Shown here in pieces: positions 9,485 through 20,700 of a stretch of 64,000 nucleotides of DNA. This stretch comes from Salvia splendens (taxonomy: Eukaryota; Streptophyta; Magnoliopsida; Lamiales; Lamiaceae). The stretch spans positions 11,587,708-11,651,707 of the forward strand of contig NC_056052.1 in the NCBI RefSeq assembly GCF_004379255.2. Reading direction: 5' to 3'. The notes below the pieces were generated by a model. That model was given only the letters and a program-made list of their open reading frames with translations. It did not search any database and had not been told where the DNA came from. The position numbers were made by a program, and so were the translations under genes. Numbering within the stretch: the stretch's first letter is position 1; the number at the start of each line of letters is the position of its first letter.

Positions 9485-10810
9485 ATGAATCTCGGCGACG
9501 ACACCAATAGTTCTAGTTCGTCTGAGTCCGGTAGTTCGACGTCAGAAGCATTAGATGCAGCCGTTGAAGAGGCCATGGCGGCATGCTATGCGGCAATGCA
9601 GCGCGAGGAGGAGGCGGCGGCTGAGCAAGTCCATAGGCCTATTCGACATAGGACGTATGTCCGACGCGACCACCCGGAAGCTCACAGACGTCTGATTGAA
9701 AACTATTTTGCCGATCAACCACGATGGGGACCGACTGTTTTCCGCCGCCGGCTTAGAATGTCGCGGTACCTTTTTCTCAGCATTATTCGGACATTGTCTT
9801 CACGTGATGAATACTTCACGTTTCGGGAGGACGGCATCGGCAAACCCGGCCTTACACCATTGCAAAAGTGCACGACTGCTATTCGTCAGTTGGCATACGG
9901 CACCACGGCGGATCTTTTTGACGATGCCTCCACTACGGGGATTCTACAGGCCACGAGTGTCTGAAGCGCTTTTGTCATGGGATAGTAGAGGCCTATGGCG
10001 ACACATATTTGCGCAAGCCGACTGCCACTGATTGCTAGGGTCTGATGCAGATGCACGAGACGGCGCACGGGTTTCCTGGGATGCTCGGGAGCATCGACTG
10101 TATGCACTGGCAGTGGAAGAATTGTCCGACGGCGTGGAGTGGCCAATTCACAAGTGGATACAAGGGCAGCCACCCGACGATGATCCTCGAAGCCGTCGCT
10201 GACCATCGACTCTGGATCTGGCATGCTTACATCGGCGTAGCCGGGTCGAACAACGATATTAACGTCCTCAACTCGTCCACCCTCTTCACCGAGCAATGTA
10301 ACGGCAACGGCCCGGCCATCGAGTTCACTGCCACCAGACGCCAATACCATATGGGGTACTACTTGGCCGATGGCATCTACCCACGGTGGCTAGTTTTCCT
10401 AAAGACGATCAGCTGTCCAATTGGTGAGAAGAGGGTTTTATTTGCGCAAAAGTAGGAGTCGGCGCGGAAGGATGTCGAGCCGGCATTTGGTGTGCTCCAA
10501 TCACGGTGGGCGATTGTGAAAGGGCCGGCTCGTTCCTGGTACAAGGAAGTCATCGCCGATGTCATATATGCGTGCATAATCATGCACAACATGATAGTCG
10601 AGAATGAAGGCGGAAGCATCACCGATTGGAATGAAGATGATCGTGCATCTAGCTCGTCCGGCACGTCGATCGAGACACCCGATAGAGGGGTTACCGGTAG
10701 GCTTCAATGAGGTTTTATCTAGACATGCCTCAATACGCAACCAACAGGATCATGCACAGCTCATGAGCGACATGGTTGAAGAAGTGTGGGCTCGTAACCG
10801 CCGTCGCTGA
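9485..10810 (+). pseudogene. Harbinger transposase pseudogene (element 2)
   Basis: The N-terminus is well preserved: an acidic/Ser leader, then HRPIRHRTYVRRDHPEAHRR and FADQPRWGPTVFRRRLRMSR, matching the intact copy at 25789. A frameshift near 9930-9960 coincides with loss of the segment before GILCLK. The following frame has TAG at 10036 and TAG at 10453 and another shift near the C-terminus. GSIDCMHWQWKNCP, GSNNDINVLN and DVEPAFGVLQ keep the acidic catalytic residues, although the usual Arg after Glu is Pro. Not functional as written. Confidence 0.88.
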
Positions 10811-11120
10811 GTTTGGATTTTTTTTAATTCGCATTGTAATGTATTAATTTTTATTAAATGAAATGAAGTTTTTGAAATTCGTATTTTAATTTATTAGTTT
10901 TTTTAAATTCGTATGGATTTTGTAAATATTAAAAAAATGATGATGTGGCGCGCCTTAGGGCGCCCAACTGCAGGTGGGGAGGTAGGAGGATAAAACTGAT
11001 GACGTGGCGCGCCATAGGGCGCGCCCCACTGCTGATGCCCTAAAGATTGTTTGAAGCATGCCTTTAATTTGCAACACAAGGACTTCCTAGAAGTCCGAAA
11101 TTAAAAAACACACATTATTA

Positions 11121-12305
11121 GGGCATCCACTATAGGGGTGGCGCGCCGGCTGCCCCCATTCCGCCGTCGCCCCGCCGGCCTATAGTGCAGGCAGCGTCCA
11201 CCCTGAGGCGGACGCCATTTCTGGGTCGGAAGGCCATACGGCGAGAAGTGTGCGAGGACGCGCCGGTCACGCCTCGCTGCGCCTATAGTGCGCCGGCCAT
11301 CGGAGCGCCGACCGCCCTCCAGAAATTATTTTTTTATTTTTTTATTTTCGAAAATTGTATTATAAATACCTCTCCTCCACCACCCATTTTACACCATTTT
11401 CAAACACTCTCCATTAATTCACTCACTACACTTTCACTCTCAAAAAATGCACGGTGGAGACGACGAATCACCCGGCACTGACAAATCGGGATATGGCGGC
11501 TATCCTTCCAAGCCGTGGGGTTGGAGTCAAACTCCCCCTCTGTGGGGATCGAATCCAACTCTTCCTTTCCATTCCAGCCAATCTCCTTTCACCGATGCAG
11601 ATCGAGACGCACTGGAGACGATGATGGGTCTGCTCAGTCCGGGCGTACCGGATACGCCGGCAGCACTCGTGGATACGCCCGTTCCGATGAGAGTCGGCGG
11701 GTCGGGTGGGGCGGGTGGAAGTAGTGGCCGCGGGGGCGGCGGAAGAGGCGGCAGCGGCGCCTGCAGTGGCGGTGGCGGCGTCGGCAGCGGCGTCGGCAGC
11801 GGCGGTGGCGGTGAGGGCAGCGGTGCCGGCAGCTGGCGGTGGATGGGCCACGCACTATACCAAAGCGGAGTCCATTGCTGTGGCGCGGGCGTGGGATGCC
11901 GTCACATCGGACCCCATAGTGGGCACCGATCAGACCTAGGGGAGCTTTTGGAAGCGCGTCTTGTTGGCATACAACGAGTTCAAACCTCGAGGCGCCCAAC
12001 CGCGTGACAGGGAACAGCTCCGTAAAAAGTGGTATACGAGAACAACCTGCTCAATGCTGAGAGTGGCCGAAGCGAAGCCGACGTGAAGGCGTTGTCTATG
12101 ACCCAATTCAACACGAAAGGCTGGCCGAAGTTCACCTTGTGGGAGGAGTATCTTGTTATCGAGTATCTTGTTCTCGAGCATCTGTGCGCAAGAGCGGGCA
12201 GGAGCTCCTGGGGCGAAGCGTACTAGACACAACATAGTCGGGGACTACAGCAGCGGCAGCGGCTCGCAATCATTCGACCTCAACGACGAGCAAACCGAAG
12301 AGCCC
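11121..12305 (+). mobile_element. Pong-like Harbinger element A, ORF1-only, right end lost
   Basis: The left terminus GGGCATCCACTATAGGGG is preceded by TTA (11118-11120). The GC-rich left arm repeats CTATAG words (inverted CACTATAGG at 11128 against CCTATAGTG at 11178). A TATA box TATAAATA is at 11361 and an ORF1 remnant follows. The element is cut at 12306, where an LTR beginning TGATAAGG starts, so the right terminus and TSD are missing. Confidence 0.75.
11447..12305 (+). pseudogene. Harbinger ORF1 (Myb/trihelix-like) pseudogene
   Basis: The ATG at 11447 opens an MHGGDDESPGTDKSGYGG leader, followed by a long Gly/Ser/Ala-rich low-complexity tract (about 11690-11840). A change of frame near 11840 leads to THYTKAESIAVARAWDAV and DPIVGTDQ, then a stop (TAG at about 11938), then SFWKRVLLAYNEFKP. 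This is the SANT/trihelix region seen intact in the copy at 32854. It is followed by KKWYTRTTCSMLRVAEA, more frame changes, and a tail SFDLNDEQTEEP ending where the LTR begins. Databases often mislabel such proteins as glutathione S-transferase T3-like; nothing here resembles GST. Confidence 0.75.
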
Positions 12306-12956
12306 TGATAAGGCTAATTTCATGCATCGGTTATGGGGTTAAATTCAACAATTTACGGGGTCTAACACATCTTTTAAGCCAGGTGTGTGGAAGAAATCGC
12401 CAGGTCCAGGAAGGAAAGAAGATAATCACCTGGCGAAGGAAATTGGCGAGAAAGTGAACAGAATGAAGAAAAATTGCCAGACGGAGGAGATCATTAGCTG
12501 GAGGGAAGAACGGAGAATTCAAGAGAAAGCTTCTAGAAGATCGCCTCCACATCTATAAAAGAGAGAGCACGCAACATACATGGGGAATTATTTTTTAGAG
12601 GGGATTTTTGGGGGATATACTTTTGGCTCTAAGCTCACTTTCACACACTTCTACACACACTTGGGGTGATCGGGAATCTATAGGGGTTAGGTTTATTTTC
12701 AGTTGGCTATTGTGTACCACCGTCCTCGTGTAGGGCGAAGAAACAATTTATCCTCTTTCATTTCGTTTTTCTGTTCAGAATTCTACCTAGTCTTCGTTGT
12801 TCGAAGCTCGGCTTTGGTTATTTGTTGAACCTTGCTTATCTATCTATGGAATTTCTATTGTGAAGAGAAACTGGATTGTGAAGTATGCCGGACGTCCCAT
12901 TCTCTGCCCCAGTCCCGAATTATTTGACCTCGATTTCTTTGTTAGAATTCAGGTAC
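12306..12956 (+). repeat. LTR fragment, Athila-like Ty3/gypsy
   Basis: Starts TGATAAGGCTAATTTCATGC, nearly the same as the LTR start at 15044, and cuts into Harbinger element A. It has a TATAAAAG promoter-like box at about 12555 and a leader-like region after it. The two LTRs diverge after the first ~40 bases, so they probably belong to different members. The right edge is approximate. Confidence 0.5.
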
Positions 12957-13357
12957 TCGAGAAGACGCAAGGAGGGATGTTCCAATTTTATGCAGCCGGT
13001 CGGAGGGAGCAACAGAGAAGCCAACCCAAAAGGAGAACGAGGCCTGAGCAAACCTCAGCAACCCCTGCTGAAGAAGTAGAGGAAGGTACAAATTGGGTGC
13101 CCACCCCAAGGATGGAGCGTGAGGACGTTGCACGTGCTGACGACGCATGGAAGCTCCGAGTGGAGCAAATGTTGATGCAGCTGGTGGAAAATTTGACCTA
13201 TCAACTGGTCCTGCTGGCCAGGTTGCTGGGAGCCACCCACAATCAGACCTCTACCAGGCAACCACCACCTCCCTCTACAAGCTCTTCTCCAACTCGACGC
13301 CCATCATCCTCCAGGCCACCCTCAGCATCTCCCGGTCAACCCTCCAAGCAGCACTAG
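12957..13357 (+). pseudogene. Retrotransposon internal ORF remnant
   Basis: A frame ending at 13357 encodes a basic, Gln/Pro/Ser-rich stretch with PRMEREDVARADDAWKLRVEQM in its middle and a Pro/Ser-rich tail. It lies directly upstream of an Athila-like 3' noncoding region, which suggests the last ORF of such an element. I cannot assign a function and no enzymatic motif is visible. Confidence 0.4.
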
Positions 13358-15043
13358 TATACCCCCCCTCCTGAACTCATTTAAATTTCAAACAATTTTT
13401 TTTATTATTTTGGTCTGTAAAAATTTGATATGTCTGTTTGCTCTTACACTTAGACCTTTGTTCGGTCTAAGTGTGAGAAGGTTATGCATGAATCACCCGT
13501 TTCTGCCTGCCCTTGTGTTTTAGTTATGTTTTTCTGTGTTTATTGGCATGTTTTGATTGATTGGCACTATCTCCCACTTAGCCCAGTGTCTGGTCTAAGT
13601 GTGAGAAGTTTTCCTTGGTTTATTTGATTGTGCCTAACCATTTTTCCACTGCATCCAGTCTCTCAAGGACGAGTTCATATGCAGTGGGGGAGGGTTAGTT
13701 CCAGTAAAATCATACGTGTCAAGTTTTTTTGAAAAAAATACAAGTATCTGTTAGTAATAATTAGGGCTGTATGCATGAAATTGGATAAGTGGACGACTTG
13801 ATTGCTTTGGGAAGAGTTAGAAAAAGGACTCAGTATGCTTACATGAAGAGACTTGATTGCTAAAACTTGATCAGTTTGAACGACGCAAGTATGATGAAAA
13901 TGCTCAATTTTAAAATCATTTGTGAAGCCTCTCTATATGTGAGTTATAAGCCAAAGTTGAACACTTTCTACTATTTTTACAAAGAAAAATTTTACAAGAG
14001 GCTACTTTTTAATATTTAGATGAAAATTGCACAAGTAGTAAGGACTAAAGGCATTAGAACTTAACCATTTGAGCCTTTTCTTTTTTAGTTTCATGAACCC
14101 GCCTCATCAAGTAAGGCAACCCCTAGTTAACCAAGTTGAGCCATATACATTCTTACCCGTTCTTTTGAAACCAAAACCCACATCCTTATATTTTTATAAA
14201 CATGTGAGGAAAAGGGGTCAGAGAGGTGAATCAATTTCAAAGGAAAGGGGGATGATAGAAAATTGGAATAAAATGGTAGCCGGGGTTGAACAAGTTAGTC
14301 AATCAGGTTGATCAAGTCAGACATCAAAAAAAATGTTGAAAAATATATGTCGGGAAAAAGATTTGAGAAAAGTTTGAAAAAAAGAAGGGCAGGAAAAAGT
14401 TATAACCTGACCCAGTAAGTTGAAAGTTAGAGAATAAGCCAAAAGGGGTCGCGACTTGACCCAGTGAAATATCTAGAGGCAGAATTAATAATTCCGACTG
14501 ATCCATCAAAGTTTGTTCAAAATCTTTGGTCTCTTGACTCATGTGTTTTTCCTTTTACAGTTTATATTTTTAACTTAGAACCCCTAGGACCCTACCCTAA
14601 TACATTACTCCCTTAAGCCCCATTACGCCCGAAACAAAGACCTTAAGGAACTATCTTGTGCAGTCTGATTCAAGGTATTAAACTTGTGGCAATACCGAGT
14701 GAACAATCCTTATATCTCTGGTGAGAAATGAGTGATTGAGTGAATCCAACAGTTGTTTTAAATTGAGCAATCTTGACAAACTGACACCTTGATCAAGTAT
14801 ACGTGAAAGAAAAGAAACATAAGCTGATGGCAAATGGATTGACCTCGACCTCGGGTATGATTGTTGGAAGTTTATTTGGTCTAATGCATATATGTGAATA
14901 TGTGTTTTGGTTTTAAGTCTGTTTTCCCTTTTCGTCTTCTTTTACTTTCTTGAAATGAGTAAACCATGCCTGAAATTTGTCTTGGCTTTTTCTTTTCTTT
15001 TTCTTTATACTTGGGGACAAGTATGTTTTAAGTGTGAGTAGTT
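13358..15043 (+). repeat. Athila-like 3' internal noncoding region with repeated hairpins
   Basis: A long region without coding frames that ends CTTGGGGACAAGTATG...AAGTGTGAGTAGTT directly before the LTR at 15044, the usual layout at the 3' end of Athila-type elements. It contains two copies of GGTCTAAGTGTGAGAAG (13464, 13592), each preceded by an inverted ACTTAGACC-like arm. Confidence 0.55.
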
Positions 15044-16209
15044 TGATAAGGCCTATTTCATGCATCGGTTTAGGGGTAAAAAGTACGCTACTTGATCGGT
15101 TTATCACGCAAAAGCAAGTGTTAATTGTTCAGGAATGCCGCTTGACCAAGGCAACAAGGCCAAACAGATCAACCAAGTACAACAGGCAAAAAAGGCCAAA
15201 AATCGGGGAGTTGATCAAGGGGAGTAATCAAGCAGTTAAGGGGGGACCACTGGATTCTAGAAGGAGGACACGTGAGGCTAATGAGCTGGATGGTGAGCAT
15301 CATTCTGTTAGCAAGGACGACGTTCTAGAAGAGGGACACGTGCTGATACATGAGACGCAAGGACGGAGCTGTGTCATGAAACTGTTATTAAAAAGTGACG
15401 TCATTCTATAAGGAAGGCACGTAGCAATCGCTGAGTCACTCGCTCACAGCGTGAGCGAATATCCTCTGCCAAGATCGTTATCCAGCTGGAGATTGTGTGA
15501 AGTGCCTATAAATAGAGGATGTGCCACCATAATAAAAATATCCCTCATTTACTTTTTAGTTGACGCTTTAGTTTAGTTTACGTTTTAGTTTAGTTTCCCA
15601 GTTCGAGAGATAATTTAGATAGAGAAATGTTTAGTTAGAAAGGGCTACCAAAGGAAGCGCAACAGAATTCTCGATATCTGTCGGTGTTATCTCAAGTTTC
15701 CCGCCGAGGACCTCTCGGTTTTACTTGCTTTATTCTCCGAAGAGTTAGCTTAGTTTAAATCTCGCATTGTAGCTAAAGTTTCGATCTTTTTACATTCTGC
15801 ATGTTCCCTGTACTGTTCTGAGTTTTTAGTATGAAATCGAGTTGTTTTGTTTTTGTTCTCGTATTTACTGTTTTCAAGTTCAGTTCAGCTTTTTAATCTT
15901 TGACCAAGTGTTTAATCATGTTGAGTGGCAAGGTGTTTCATGTTTTCCGTGGCATGCTTAGTTAGTTGAGTTCTTATTTTCAGCCTGACGTTTACTTGAT
16001 CCAGTAGTAATCAGTGACTTGATCCAGTAGATAGTTTACTTTGTGCCTAATGTAAACTCAGTAGTTAAAACTCCCAAAATTAAAGCGTGGCAGCAACCGA
16101 ACCCTATTCACTACGCACATACTCGATACACTCGCTTCTTTGTGGGATCAACCCCGAACTTTCCGATTTACTGTTAAAGTAGTGCAAATCAGGAGTTATA
16201 TAAATTACA
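15044..16209 (+). repeat. 3' LTR, Athila-like Ty3/gypsy
   Basis: Begins TGATAAGGCCTATTTCATGC and ends about AAATTACA at 16209. It contains a TATAAATAG box near 15508 and the U5-type text TGTGGGATCAACCCC near 16140. No target duplication was found with the 12306 end, so the region 12306-16209 is a truncated or mosaic insertion. Confidence 0.55.
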
Positions 16210-17118
16210 TTGGTTGGCTGGCGAGAGCGAGATCGCCTTGATCAAGTGGCCACGACATTTGCTAATTGATCCATCCGGTTCAGTTATCTTCCATATAGCT
16301 TGATCCACTCACGCGAGAACGACAAAGCCGTCCCAACCAATCTCTATTTTATTCCCTCTCTTATTTTACTCTCTCAATTTAACACACTAAATAAAGTTGC
16401 ATAAAATTCTTTTTACCGCTCAAATCTTCCTTGGGACGGAGGGAGTACTTGTAGAGTGAAAATAGTAGAAAAATAAAAAATAAAAAATAAAGAAGAGATT
16501 GGCGATCTGACGCGCAGGGCAGGCGGGAAGGGCGTGAGATGGCAGAGGCGATTCAACCCACTATTGCGAGTGCCCTTAATCAAAACAATCTACCCTATAT
16601 TGAAATGCCGGTTGGTCACAATCTTCATCTCCCCAAGGTTTCCTTATCTGTCATTTCTGAAATGTCTCGAAAATATCAAAATTGCCCAAATGTAAAAGTC
16701 CTTGTTGGTATCAACAAATATCCAATATTTGGCAACTAATTTTGTTGAAAGTTGAGATGCACACTTTTTGTATGGTTCAAGCCCATTACGATTGTGTCAA
16801 TCCAATAATTAAAAAAATTGCGTCATCTACTTGGAGAATGAATTGAAGATCGGCGCAAGTGAGTTGGATATTCTTTGGTTTTTAGAGGCTAAAATATTCA
16901 AGAAACTGAGGCAGCAATTAAACAAAATTGCTTTTCAAGCTTTGAAGGTGTTGACGATGGAATTCTACATTGTTGCAGATGGCATGAATTGACTGGTTCA
17001 TATTAATATGATCATATCTAAAATATACACCCTTTCTTCTATGAATTGATTGAGTTCGTAATAATATGACCATAAAATATTTGTACATTTTTAATTGTTC
17101 CAGACAAATAAAATTTTG
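16210..17118. other. Intergenic, with a Stowaway right half
   Basis: A Stowaway-like right terminus (GGGACGGAGGGAG then TA) ends at 16445 without a clear left partner. A 66-codon frame at 16539-16739 has a plausible start context but no recognisable family, and the sequence after its stop looks non-coding. Confidence 0.4.
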
Positions 17119-17127
17119 ATGAAACTT

Positions 17128-17289
17128 ACCAACGGATCATAGTGCAATTGGCGGCGCGGAGCTGTGTGGGTTCAAACCCGCCACCCGCTGGGTGACTTGG
17201 CCTTAATCTTCAAACCTGGTCGAGCAGGTTTAGTCAGATTCCACTAAAGGCGGTGTTCGGTATACCTCCGGTCAAACAAAAAATATTTT
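17128..17289 (+). mobile_element. tRNA-derived SINE
   Basis: About 162 bp flanked by a perfect 9-bp duplication ATGAAACTT (17119-17127 and 17290-17298). It contains an RNA polymerase III B-box-like GGTTCAAACCC and an A-box-like TAGTGCAATTGG, and ends in an A/T-rich tail. It does not fold as a full tRNA. Just downstream of the TPS1 3' end. Confidence 0.75.
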
Positions 17290-17298
17290 ATGAAACTT

Positions 17299-17700
17299 GT
17301 CGTGACTTTTGTACTTTTCGATATTATATCTACAACTTATGATTCATTTTGACTACCCCCAACAACATATTTTTGTAATAGTAGTATTGTATAAATAGAA
17401 CTATACACACAAGATTGCAAAGTGTAAAGATGTAGTGTAATTTGGAGATTCCGAGATGTAGTATTTCTTAAAATAGGAAAGAGAATGCCTCTATTTATAA
17501 TAATTTATACCCTATGCGGTTTAACTCTACGAGAAAGAACCGACAAAGAAAACACAAAATAAAAAAATGAAAAATATAACATACTCTGATAAGAAAATTA
17601 AAGAAAGTTAATGCACACTACATGTAATCCTCCAGCAACTTGGTTCCGTACGTCTTTGGCTCCCGCGTGTGCGTATGTATCGATACCCGTATCAACTAGC
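17299..17700 (-). other. 3' flank of TPS1
   Basis: Lies downstream of the TPS1 stop on the minus strand and probably holds its 3' UTR. AT-rich, without other features that I can identify. Confidence 0.4.
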
Positions 17701-20700
17701 CTATACTTTGGTTGCATCCGCCAAACCCTTAAGGAACGATACGACGTCGTCAGAGGTGTTGAGAAGATAGCGAGCGTTGGTGCGCGGCCGCCCCACAGCT
17801 ACCGAGAAGTAGTTGTCCTTTTTGAGGTCAAGCACATTCAAGCAAGTATTTTCAGGCGACGGGCGTCTGCTGCTCGCGGATCTCTTGTCTCCGTTGGAGC
17901 TACTCTTACTATGAGCCATGGAGATGCTATTGGTGCTCGGAGGTTGCCTCTTGGCTGCCTCGCTCACCTTGCATTTTGATAGTCCCAAGTTGTCGGGTGG
18001 AAGTTCTGGCTCGAAAAATGTGTACACATCTTCGTCCTGCAAAACACCGTGTCTCAAATTTGTGCATAAATTAATACTCCCTTCGTCCGACTCTAAGTAA
18101 CACATTTTCCTCTTTGGGATGTCCTCTAAATGATACATTCTAAATATAGAATCATGACACTGCATAAAATCTCATGGCGAATTAGAAATGTTCCACTTAA
18201 AGTGGGACGGAGGGAGTAAGATTGAAGTTACCTTTCCGAAGAAATGGCCAACGCACATGACGAAGTCTATTGGAGTGGAGATGGCTTTGCTGTGTACAAT
18301 CTCTCCCAGTATACGGTCAATGGCTGCTCCCTTTGTAGTTATACAATAACAAGAATGTAATAAATATTAAGAGGATGTTTGGTATGGTAGATAAGTCATC
18401 TATATTGGAGTTGGAGTTGGAGTTGTATGACAAAAAAATGTGGTTTTATCATATTTTGTTTATTATTATTGTTAGCTAGACACACATAGCCATGATTTGT
18501 TACCAACCTTAGTCACACCAACTGATCGCACCTCCACCGAGCGGCTGCCTTGGACAACGTCCACTGACGAGTTGGATATTGGACTCGTCCACAGGTGCTG
18601 CAGCATGTCCCTAGCTTGCAGTCTTCCGAATTCAGAATCTTTCAACCACACACAAACAATCAGAATCAGAAATTGAGTATATTCTCCTTCTGTTTTTACC
18701 AATCGGAGCATTAATATTGTCATCGGTACCTGAATACTTGTAGTTCCATACAAGCGAAGTCTCCCGACGTTCAAAATGTGATCTCGGTGTTCTTTCCGTA
18801 AAGTACTCGACCACATGCTGAAAGAGGCAGGCTTAATTTTTGGCATCCTTAAGTGCATAACACGAATTTTATTCACTATAAGAGCGATTTATTTTACTAC
18901 TATAATTTACTCCGTGAAATATTCATCCTATCCCGTTGGTGTTATATATGTACCTTGACACTGTCAACCCAATCCATATTCAAGTGCTCTGGCATCGTCG
19001 TCATCCAGTTTCCCGCCGGTGATCGCAGGAACATCCCATTTTCAGCTGCCAACCACATATTCTTGAATTCACAGAAGTTCTGCACCAGCAATTTTTTTTA
19101 GAAGGTATATGGAGCAACTAAAGAGGCAAAGGAGAAGGGATGACAGGAGTACGTACTTCTTCCAGGACGGATCTGTCGCTTCCGCTAAGCACCACGATTA
19201 TAGTTTTATCGTCCTCACAAAGCTTTTCCAGAGGCTCCTTCAAGTCAGGATGCAGCTTTAGTTCCATTTCTTTGATCTGATCTCCCCTTCTCCCAGGTGT
19301 GTCGACTAGCTCGGTAAGCGTAGCATTGAAACCCTGTCATGATGAACAAAAATGACAGTAAATGTTACTTGACAAAGCTTGGGAATTCTGGGGGTGCTTG
19401 AGGCACCCGATCCGTCCCTGCTTACCAGTATGAGTAATCGATTGTTAGACTGCAAGTAACGGTCGATTGCATCGCTACATGCAAGAGGGGGAGGAACTTT
19501 TCTTATTCTCTGCTGTGCTTCAATAACAGTATCATTGAGTTCACTGCAAAGCAAAATCAGAATCTTGATTTAGGTTTTAGACTACTTACTACAGCAGCAC
19601 AGGAATGTAACAATATTGCAAGATACTATAATGTAGCACCATATATAGAAATATGTATGTTGCAAAATAAGTTTGTAAGGCTGTCTATACTATCTGAAGA
19701 TATTAGCAAAAAACTTATAGGTTAACAGATTTTCAAGAGTCTCCTGTATGCTAGTTATGTGGACATGGCCAGTATCGTCGCTAGTTGTGTAGATATTAGA
19801 CGAGAGTTTAGTGGAGGTTCGAGGTATGCAGGCTCACCTTACAAAGAATTCAGCCCACTGTTGAGCAGTATGAGTTGTGACATGCTCAAAGTTATGCCTA
19901 TGGCGCTTCTCTCGTTCTTCAGCAGGCATATCCAAAGCCTGTCCTATCGCTGCAGCGACTTCCGTAATGTTCCACGGATTCACGAGAATTGCGCCAGCAC
20001 CAAGAGACTGTGCTGCTCCAGCAAACTACAGTTCAGCAAAATTAGTACTCCAAACCACCAGAATTTTGAAAAAAAACAAGAAAACCTAATGTTACTCAAA
20101 ATCTGGAATCAGTATAAAAGTATCAAAGAGAGTATAATGAATTAAAACGTCACGCAAATTTGAATCAAAGAGTGCTATGGTTCGTTATATACTTCGCTGA
20201 GGATGAGGACGCCCCTCTTGGAATCTTGACATGCCACAAACTCATAGCTAACGAGATTCATTCCATCTCGCAAAGAAGTGACAAGTGCTACATCTGACGA
20301 GTCAAGGCCACCAGTTAACAGTTGAAGAAACATAAAATCAGATAATAACATACACATTTCTCGTTTGAATTCAGCTGGAGGAGATTTTTACCGGTGATAG
20401 CATACAATGCACACAGTGCATGAAAGTCGAGAGAACGATCCTGCAGAAAAACAAAAAGTTGCTTCAGAATCTAAAATAAATATATAATTGAAAGCATAAA
20501 TGCGTGTCTAGGAACTCAGCAATGTCAAAAGCAAGAACGAGAGAGATGACATTATCAGTCGCTCGGATATCTGATAAATTCGTGTAGAAGTATTTGACTG
20601 TAACTACATGTAGTCCTTTTATGAAATTGAAGATGGGAAATGGAAGCAAATACGAATCAAATTCGTCTAAAAAGTAAAGAAGCCAACTGATAAAGATGCT

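Larger units (their letters stand above)
9122..11040 (+). mobile_element. Pong-like Harbinger element 2, transposase-only, decayed
   Basis: A 1919-bp element with perfect TAA target duplications (9119-9121 and 11041-11043). The left end is GGCCATCCGCAATGGG; the right end reverse-complemented is GGGCATCAGCAGTGGGG. The left 270 bp are dense in CATCGTCCGC/GCGGACGATG words, including a 12-bp-arm palindrome at 9258-9283. It encodes only a transposase remnant. Another Harbinger element, ORF1-only, begins 80 bp downstream. Confidence 0.85.

Noticed and set aside
11447..12305. Possible glutathione S-transferase T3-like gene, as similar sequences are often labelled
   Set aside because: The conserved region is a SANT/trihelix block of Harbinger ORF1; no thioredoxin fold or GST motif is present.
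16539..16739. 66-codon frame with a reasonable start
   Set aside because: I recognise no family, and there are no splice-consistent continuations; left as intergenic.
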